Below, one piece after another: positions 59,301 through 64,000 of a DNA stretch of 64,000 bases. Position 1 is the first letter of the stretch. The number at the start of each line of letters is the position of its first letter. The stretch is from NCBI GenBank assembly GCA_019096065.1, contig JAGUCH010000005.1, positions 186,001 to 250,000 of the forward strand, given 5' to 3'. This stretch comes from Paracyclopina nana (lineage: Eukaryota > Arthropoda > Copepoda > Cyclopoida > Cyclopettidae). The position numbers were made by a program, and so were the translations under genes. The notes beneath the pieces were generated by a model that had not been told where the DNA came from, ran no database searches, and saw only the letters and a list, made by a program, of their open reading frames with translations.

Positions 59301-62300
59301 ACACATTGCCAAAGATGGGAAGGGAAACTGCTCAAGCAATTCCTAAAGCACAAAATATTTGAATTTAAACCTATTATATTCTTGCTAAGATAAAATGTAG
59401 ACAATCAGTCAGGGAGCACCTTTAAGTTGATCAGTTAAAAGTTGAGCACTGACAAAATGAGCACCTTTAAGTTGATAAGTTAAAAGTTGAGCACTGATAA
59501 ATTGAGCACTGGTAATTGAGCACTGATAAGTTGAGCACTGATAAGTTGAGCACTGATAAGTTGAGCACTGATAAGTTGAGCACTGATAAGTTGAGCACTG
59601 ATAAGTTGAGCACTGATAAGTTGAGCACTGATAAGTTGAGCACTGATAAGTTGAGCACTGATAAGTTGAGCACTGATAAGTTGAGCACTGATAAGTTGAG
59701 CACTGATAAGTTGAGCACTCATAAATTGATCATTAACAAGTTGAGCATTCATAAATTGATCATTAATAAGTTGAGCACTCATAATCTGAATTATATTGTT
59801 TTAAGCTGTCTTATAAATATAGAAAAGCTTACTTTCATATCAAGGAGACTTTAACATTTAGAGTTGATGCTGACCTGAAAATCTAATGATGATTTTTCCC
59901 CTCCTTTTGGTAGTGCACAGTGAATTTGCATACACATGGACTGCTACCCTTTTAACATTTCACCATAAATCACTCTCAAGAGTTTCAGGTCATTTTGATA
60001 GAGGAGAGAAACTTTCCATTAGACCTTTTGCCACAGTGTGCACCATTTCCTTTCCCCATTTGTACCAAGAGCAACAAAAACTGTTAAGCTGGCAGAAAAC
60101 TCGCGAAAGAGATCATTTCCAATGAGCTGGCACAAAAAAAGAGAGGATAAAAATGAGATTTGTTGACCTTGCAAAAAATAGAAATAAAAATTCATCTACT
60201 TTGAAACCTTTTAGGTGAGCATTGAGCCACCCCAGGGACTCAGGGCCAATTTATTGGTTGCCTACAACTCCAAACCTATCACTGATGACAGCTTCTACAT
60301 CCCAAAAGGAGGCCAACATCAGGCAGATGGTGGTGAAGTCCGCAAAAAAGAGTTTCAAAGGCTTATTTATGGCCTTTGCTTCTTCCATGGAGTGGCACTC
60401 GAAAGGCATAGGTATGGGCCAGCTGGTTGGAACAATAAATATGCCTTCAATATGTCTGACCTCAACATCAGCCTGCACCAAATGAAAGAAGCTTTAGCCC
60501 AGGTGAGTAAAATATGCATTTGTACCAAGTGAAGGACTGTAAAGTAGGTGTGTAACACAGATGAGCGAGGGCTGTAAACTGAGAAAACTTAACGCACATT
60601 TTATAAGCTTGCCTCAGCCAATACAAAATAGCCTAAGATACTATGAGAAGTGTCAAATGTAATAATACGAATTAAATGTATCGATACAGTTAGGTAAATA
60701 CAACTCTGTAGTGGCACAATTATGTTTGACGCAAAGATATTTTCAAGAGTGTTGAAGTTTCTTAATTGATGGAGAGCAACTTTACGGCTACGCGCATGTG
60801 TCCAGATTTACAAAAAATTGCAAATTAATAGTTTTATATTCTTGGAACATAGCAAAATGTTCCATAGCCATTAAGGCTACAAGGTTATATTATACTTACT
60901 GATTTGAAAAAAGGACCTTGTCTCATAGTATATTATCACATACCATAATGTCCCATAGCATATTGGCTCATAGCAAGTTGGCACATAGCAGATTGTCTCA
61001 TAGCAAGTTGGCACATAGCAGATTGTCTCATAGCATATTGTCTCATAGGATATAGTCCCATAGCATATTGGCTCATAGAAAATTGTCTCATAGCAAATTG
61101 TCTCATAGCAAATTGTCTCATAGCAAATTGGCTCATAGCAAATTGTCTCATAGGCAATTGTCACATAGCAAATTGTATCATAGCAAATTGTCTCATAGCA
61201 TATTGGCACATAGCAAATTGTCACATAGCATTTTGGCTCATAGCATAATGTCACATAGCATTATATCCTATGAGACAATTTGCTATGAGACAATTTGCTA
61301 TGAGACAATTTGCTATGAGACAAATTGCTATGAGCCAATATGCTATGTGACATTGTGCTATGTGACAATATGCTATGAGACAATTTGCTATGAGACAATT
61401 GCCTATGTGCCAATATGCTATGAGACATTATGCTATGAGACATTATGCTATGAGCCAAAATACTATGTGACAATTTGATATGTGACAATACGGTATGAGA
61501 CATTGTGCTATGTGACATTATGCTATGTGACATTATGCTATGAGACATTATGCTATGAGACATTATGCAATGGGACATTATGCTATGGGACAATATGCTA
61601 TGAGACAATATGCTATGTGCCAACTTCCTATGAGACAATCTGCTATGTGCCAACTTGATATGAGCCAATATGCTATGGGACAAATGCCTATGTGACAATA
61701 TGCTATGCAACAATATGCTATGCAACAATTTGCTTTGTGACAATTTGTTATGGGACATTATGCTATGAGACAAAATGCTATGGGACAGAATGCTATGGGA
61801 CATTATGTGTGGGCCCATGCAGCCTGATGTAGCACAGAATGTTACTTTATAATTATTCATGCGGCCATATATTATGGGACATCATAATATGTGACAATTT
61901 AGAGGAATATCTTGGTAGAATTTTTGACTTTTTTCGTGGAGCTGGACACATGCGCGTAGCCAACTTTACACCCTTCTGGTGATATAAAGTTGTTTACATC
62001 TGTAAAGTAATCAAAGTGAGTTGTACATGGAAAACTAGGTAACACATGAATATTGAAACTAAGTGAATAAATATGCCTTCAACATGTCTGACCTCAACAT
62101 CAGTCTGCACCAAGCAAAAGCAGCTTTAGCCCAGGTAAGTAAAATATGGATTTGTTCCAAGTGAAGGACTGTACAATATGTGTGTAACACAGATGAGCGA
62201 GGGCTGTAAACTGAAAAAACTTACCAATACCAATACAAAATAGCCTAAGATACTATGAGAAGTGGCAAATGTAATAATACGAATAAATGTATCGATACAG

Positions 62301-62884
62301 TTAGGTAAATACAACTCTGTAGTGGCACAATTATGTTTGACGCAAAGATATTTTCAAGAGTGTTGAAGTTTCTTAATTGATGGAGAGCAACTTTACACCC
62401 TTCTGGTGATGTAAAGTTGTTTACATCTGTAAAGTAATCAAACTGAATTGTGGATGAGTAACTAGGTAACACATGAATATTGAAAAAGCAAGTGGATAAA
62501 AGGACATGATGTTTTCAGAGGGCTTCGGATGACCTCGATGAGGCCACGGTGGAGGCCATTCAGTACTTGGTGGCTGAGTGCAATTATGGAGGCCGAATTA
62601 CAGACACTCATGATCGAAGGCTTTTAGCCACTCTCCTTCAGAGACTGGTTAACCTACAGATGGCCACTCAAGAGGGCTACCAACTGGCCAACAAGGAAGA
62701 CCTGTACCCAGTGCCTGGCCAACTCAGTAGGCAAAATATTGTGGAAAAGGTCAAAAGGATGAATGTGGTGCCTCACCCTGAAGGCTTGGGGCTGTCTGAA
62801 AATTCAGCCATTGTCAGAGATTTGAGAGACTCTAAGAAATTGCTTCAAGGAGTTCTACTAACTCAGCCAGGATTAGCTGACCAG
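38336..62884 (+). CDS. Axonemal inner-arm dynein heavy chain (DNAH3/7/12 group), 3' partial
   Basis: 27 exons in continuous phase: 38336-39363, 39426-39608, 39668-39946, 39998-40343, 40402-40670, 40731-42794, 42865-43896, 43956-45879, 45932-46144, 46422-46733, 47135-47251, 47305-47775, 47838-47983, 48184-48298, 48356-48583, 50461-50827, 51152-51369, 51695-52060, 53662-53784, 54215-54495, 54672-54807, 56160-56552, 56641-56910, 57324-57517, 58764-59259, 60215-60502, 62519-62884. Total 12225 nt, 4075 residues. An ATP-driven minus-end microtubule motor of cilia: tail and linker, then a ring of six AAA modules with a stalk. The AAA5-6 text (GLPKDPFSVDNG, RRWPLMIDPQGQA, LLENVGEELDP, LNFMITPEGLQDQLLG) is nearest, from memory, to DNAH7, DNAH3 and DNAH12. 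The final part after LLTQPGLADQ (about 300 residues in relatives) must lie beyond 64000. Start: first ATG of the frame, in context ATCATGG; an upstream exon cannot be excluded. Confidence 0.95.
43601..47775 (+). other. Dynein AAA1-AAA4 nucleotide-binding modules
   Basis: AAA1: Walker A GPAGSGKT (residues 1636-1643) and Walker B CFDEFN (1686-1691) are intact, but after the sensor TMNP (1737-1740) the usual GYAGR segment is replaced by ESKLHKLRH (1741-1749). AAA2: the P-loop is GKPMSCKS (1921-1928), with Cys in place of the last Gly. AAA3: GPSGTGKS (2287-2294) and VFVDDLN (2351-2357) are normal. AAA4: GVGGSGRQS (2649-2657) is the usual axonemal form. The exons are separated mostly by introns of 52-62 bp. 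Confidence 0.85.
48590..49730. repeat. About 165-bp tandem array rich in GAAGCGGAATG, dynein intron 15
   Basis: Six to seven units contain ATGCTATGTAGCGGAGTGAAGC (21-23 bp landmark, given here as GCTATGTAGCGG then AGTGAAGCG) near 48831, 48994 and 49159. Each also carries GCGGAATTA, CCTAGATACTTGAAAACATC and AATGCAATTTAGTGGAGTG. The array starts within a few bases of the exon 15 donor and decays toward 49700. Confidence 0.8.
49731..50460. other. Rest of dynein intron 15: CpG-rich, inverted GC blocks
   Basis: Contains GGGGCGAGGCGAAGCGCGCC near 49971 and an inverted counterpart ACGCGCCCCCTTAAGCCTCG near 50399. The pair may bound a worn inverted-repeat element of about 450 bp. No gene. Confidence 0.4.
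50863..50925 (+). repeat. Hairpin 1 in dynein intron 16
   Basis: Arms GGGGGCGCGTTAACTCAAAA and its partner ending CAATTAACGCCCCC pair over about 22 bp around a loop of 16 nt. Related to hairpin 2, about 150 bp downstream. Confidence 0.75.
51014..51078 (+). repeat. Hairpin 2 in dynein intron 16
   Basis: The arms 51014-51039 and 51055-51078 pair over 24 bp with a single 2-nt bulge. The stem includes CGTTAACTCAAAAAGGAAC against GTTCCTTTTTGAGTTAACG, and the loop has 15 nt. The shape resembles a short miRNA precursor or a tiny palindromic MITE. Confidence 0.8.
52041..52510. repeat. 145-bp tandem repeat spanning an exon-intron junction
   Basis: The last bases of dynein exon 18 plus the start of intron 18 (GGGGGCGTGGCCTATTTG|GTAATT) recur four times, with the donor-like GT at 52061, 52205, 52351 and 52496 (spacing 144-146 bp). 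Each unit also has CCACTTTT(T/C)TGC(C/A)ACT and CTCC(T/G)CC. Only the first GT is the true exon end, by family alignment. Confidence 0.9.
52593..53079. mobile_element. 487-bp MITE-like element in dynein intron 18
   Basis: Terminal inverted repeats start CACAGAAGGTTAAAAG at both ends and stay similar for about 32 bp (AAAAACTCGC). A 5-bp direct repeat GCTTG flanks it (52588-52592 and 53080-53084). No coding sequence, so non-autonomous. Superfamily not assigned. Confidence 0.75.
53080..53661. other. 3' part of dynein intron 18, no gene
   Basis: AT-rich sequence with a GTT microsatellite near 53407-53421. No repeat family or gene recognised. Confidence 0.4.
55027..56115. mobile_element. Nested repeat block in dynein intron 21
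   Basis: The block is bounded by CCAGGGGTGTAA (55028-55039) and an inverted TTTTACACCCCTG (56103-56115), and may be an older element. It contains the second copy of the 805-bp composite element (55039-55841), and inverted GGGCTGTAA/TTACAGCCC words shared with other dynein introns. Outer boundaries are tentative. Confidence 0.45.
55039..55841. mobile_element. 803-bp composite repeat element, copy 2
   Basis: Same order of parts as the copy at 14365-15169: hairpin, inner inverted CTGTAATACGATT word, two tRNA-like modules (first A box TGGCACAATGG at 55424-55434, B box GGGTTCAAACC near 55467; second module near 55563-55634, more decayed) and the terminal AATCGTATTACAGTATATAA. By eye about 90 percent identical to copy 1. 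No protein encoded. Confidence 0.75.
57518..58763. other. Dynein intron 24, no gene recognised
   Basis: A 1.2-kb AT-rich intron. A 64-codon minus-strand frame at 58498-58304 resembles no family I know and has no visible splice partners. Confidence 0.4.
59518..59780. repeat. 15-bp array TTGAGCACTGATAAG in dynein intron 25
   Basis: About thirteen virtually identical copies of TTGAGCACTGATAAG (59518-59718), flanked by diverged units (to 59780 and from about 59425). The near identity implies recent expansion. Because 15 is a multiple of 3, open frames run through both strands; they are not genes. Confidence 0.95.
60786..61961. mobile_element. Foldback element with 20-bp TIRs and 8-bp target duplication
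   Basis: Perfect terminal inverted repeats GGCTACGCGCATGTGTCCAG (60786-60805, and inverted at 61942-61961). The 8-bp duplication AACTTTAC is at 60778-60785 and 61962-61969. The paralogous unit B keeps the empty site with one AACTTTAC (about 62392). The inside is a mirror-image minisatellite: CATAGCAAATTGTCT-type 15-mers on the left (about 60945-61260) and the complement AGACAATTTGCTATG on the right (about 61269-61800), so the element can fold into a huge hairpin. No transposase. The architecture is like Foldback/Galileo elements. Confidence 0.9.
62066..62134 (+). pseudogene. Duplicated exon 26 fragment, probably not spliced
   Basis: 69 bp still read NKYAFNMSDLNISLHQ, then AKAALAQ, followed by a good donor (GTAAGT at 62135). 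The original at 60434-60502 has MKEALAQ. The copy has no upstream acceptor that keeps phase 0: using the nearest AG (62061-62062 region) brings a stop codon at once. Host-gene fragment made by local duplication. Confidence 0.75.
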
Positions 62885-64000
62885 GTGAAATATTTTTCTA
62901 AAATGGCTCTAAAGCATGATTAGACTATGTGTCATGATACAAACTACTTAGGGTCAATATTTGAATATCTGAATATTTCAGCAAGAAAATCACCAAAACA
63001 GATTTCCCTTTTGCTATGGAAAATGCCTTAGGACTTTGTTGTCAAAACAGAGTGAGAGTTGCATGACTTCAACAAATATTGACCATAAAAAGCTGGAGAG
63101 AAAAAGCCAGTTTTCGGGCTGCATTTTAGCAGAGAAAAATAAGCTCTTGTGCAAGTTGTTGTTGCATAATTTGCCTTTCTTGACACTTTTCGCCCACGAG
63201 TCTAGACATCTTGCAACAAATATGCAACAACGCCTTTGTATGTTTCACTGCTCCAATTGAAGAACCCGAGTGCAGTTTTTCAAGTCCGAGCAAAGTGAGG
63301 AACACATATCACAATTAATAATTGAGTAGATGCACATTATTTTATGTGATTTAAGTTGCATTCAGCTGCATGTTATGGCTGATACTTTGGCAAAATGTCG
63401 ATGTGGAAAACAAATAAAAATTGTGTCCAAGAGTGACATGATTATCTTTTGATTTGTAATTATGCTTTTTTTATCATCAAATGTGAACAGTCAAGTAAAA
63501 ATGGCTTGAATTTCCTTTTTTTGCTTGAAAGTATTTGGCCAAAATATTGCATGTTATTTGGTAAAAAAGGGCCTTTGAAACTCTGTTCACCCACTCCATA
63601 AAATGTTTCATTTTATATAAAGGAAATTCAAGCAAGTTTCCAAGACTTTTTCACATTTCGGTCAAAAACTAGCCTTGTTAGCAAATGCAAGAATAATCAT
63701 ATCACACTTGTAAGCAATATTTTTTCATTCCTCACATCGATATTTTTCCAAAAGGATCAACCATAACATGCAGCTGAAGGCATGCTAAAGGCCACAAAAT
63801 TTGCAGCGCTCTTTAATATCTTAGCAACAATAATCGCTCCTCACTTTGCTCGGGCTTGAAAATTTGCACTCGGGTTCTTTAATTGAAACAACGAAACTTA
63901 CAAGGGCATTGTTGCAAATTTGTTGCAATGTGCCTAGATGTGAGTGCGATTTTCTCCAAAATAGGCTGACTTGAGTGGGCCAGACAGTCGAGACTCGACC
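62885..64000. other. Dynein intron 27 (to window end), no exon seen
   Basis: After the donor at 62885 I find no sequence resembling the dynein C-terminal region. Most of the stretch is taken up by an inverted-repeat element (63180-63955). Confidence 0.55.
63180..63955. mobile_element. Inverted-repeat (foldback/MITE-like) element
   Basis: Imperfect arms of about 115 bp (63190-63305 and 63830-63955) face each other. Matching words are GAACCCGAGTGCA, CCGAGCAAAGTGAGGA and TTGCAACAAAT with TGCAACAA. The spacer of about 525 bp encodes nothing recognisable. Ends and target duplication could not be fixed. Confidence 0.6.

Larger units (their letters stand above)
60434..62501. repeat. Tandem duplication of the exon 26 end and intron (two units)
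   Basis: Unit A is 60434-62065, including a later 1176-bp insertion; unit B is 62066-62501. Both begin with the last 69 bp of exon 26 and continue through the same intron sequence (GATGAGCGAGGGCTGTAAAC, ATACAACTCTGTAGTGGCAC, ACACATGAATATTGAAA). Without the insertion the units are about 448 and 436 bp. Confidence 0.9.

Noticed and set aside
59518-59780. CRISPR-like regular array
   Set aside because: Head-to-tail identical 15-mers with no spacers, in an animal intron: a minisatellite.
60877-61860. Several long open frames on both strands with repeating HSK/YETIC-type peptides
   Set aside because: They are translations of the 15-bp minisatellite within the foldback element, open only because 15 is a multiple of 3.
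62066-62134. An additional dynein exon
   Set aside because: It duplicates the end of exon 26, has no acceptor in the needed phase, and would repeat 23 residues already encoded.
1-64000. Bacterial or phage-type features (operons, Shine-Dalgarno sites, attachment sites)
   Set aside because: All recognised genes are spliced animal genes with eukaryotic signals.

Overview
The window is nuclear DNA from an animal, most likely an AT-rich invertebrate; I cannot place the phylum. Evidence: spliced genes with GT-AG introns, many only 49-70 bp, proteins of clear metazoan type (major vault protein, TEP1, an axonemal dynein heavy chain, a WSCD-type sulfotransferase, an A20/AN1 zinc-finger protein), polyadenylation signals, tRNA-derived repeats, foldback DNA elements and satellite arrays. 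Exon structures below were built by hand from splice motifs, reading phase and family resemblance recalled from memory; no database search was run.

Layout. (1) 711-2662, plus strand: ZFAND5/6-type A20/AN1 zinc-finger protein, 3 exons. (2) 3915-6604, minus: complete major vault protein (MVP), 2 exons split by a 50-bp intron. (3) 7715-26473, plus: complete TEP1, 15 exons, about 2510 residues (TROVE, vWA-like, DUF4062-like, NACHT-like, WD40). (4) 29548-31271, minus: WSCD-like sulfotransferase, 2 exons. (5) 35240-37121: a 20-bp satellite with higher-order organisation. (6) 38336 to beyond 62884, plus: inner-arm axonemal dynein heavy chain of the DNAH3/7/12 group, 27 exons and about 4075 residues seen, with the C-terminal end outside the window.

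Main biological point: MVP and TEP1, two of the protein components of the vault ribonucleoprotein particle, lie head to head with 1.1 kb between their start codons. In human they are on different chromosomes (16 and 14), so this arrangement suggests a vault locus with a shared promoter region. Two small Pol III-like units lie just downstream of MVP; whether either is a vault RNA is open. The TEP1 NACHT-like ATPase has lost its Walker A lysine, and the dynein has unusual AAA1 and AAA2 motifs.

The second theme is repeats. Introns are bimodal: minimal (about 50-90 bp) or large and filled with tandem arrays and foldback or MITE-like elements. The best defined is a 1176-bp foldback element with 20-bp terminal inverted repeats, an 8-bp target duplication and an intact empty site in a neighbouring paralogous duplication. 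No retrovirus-like or other capsid-bearing element was recognised.
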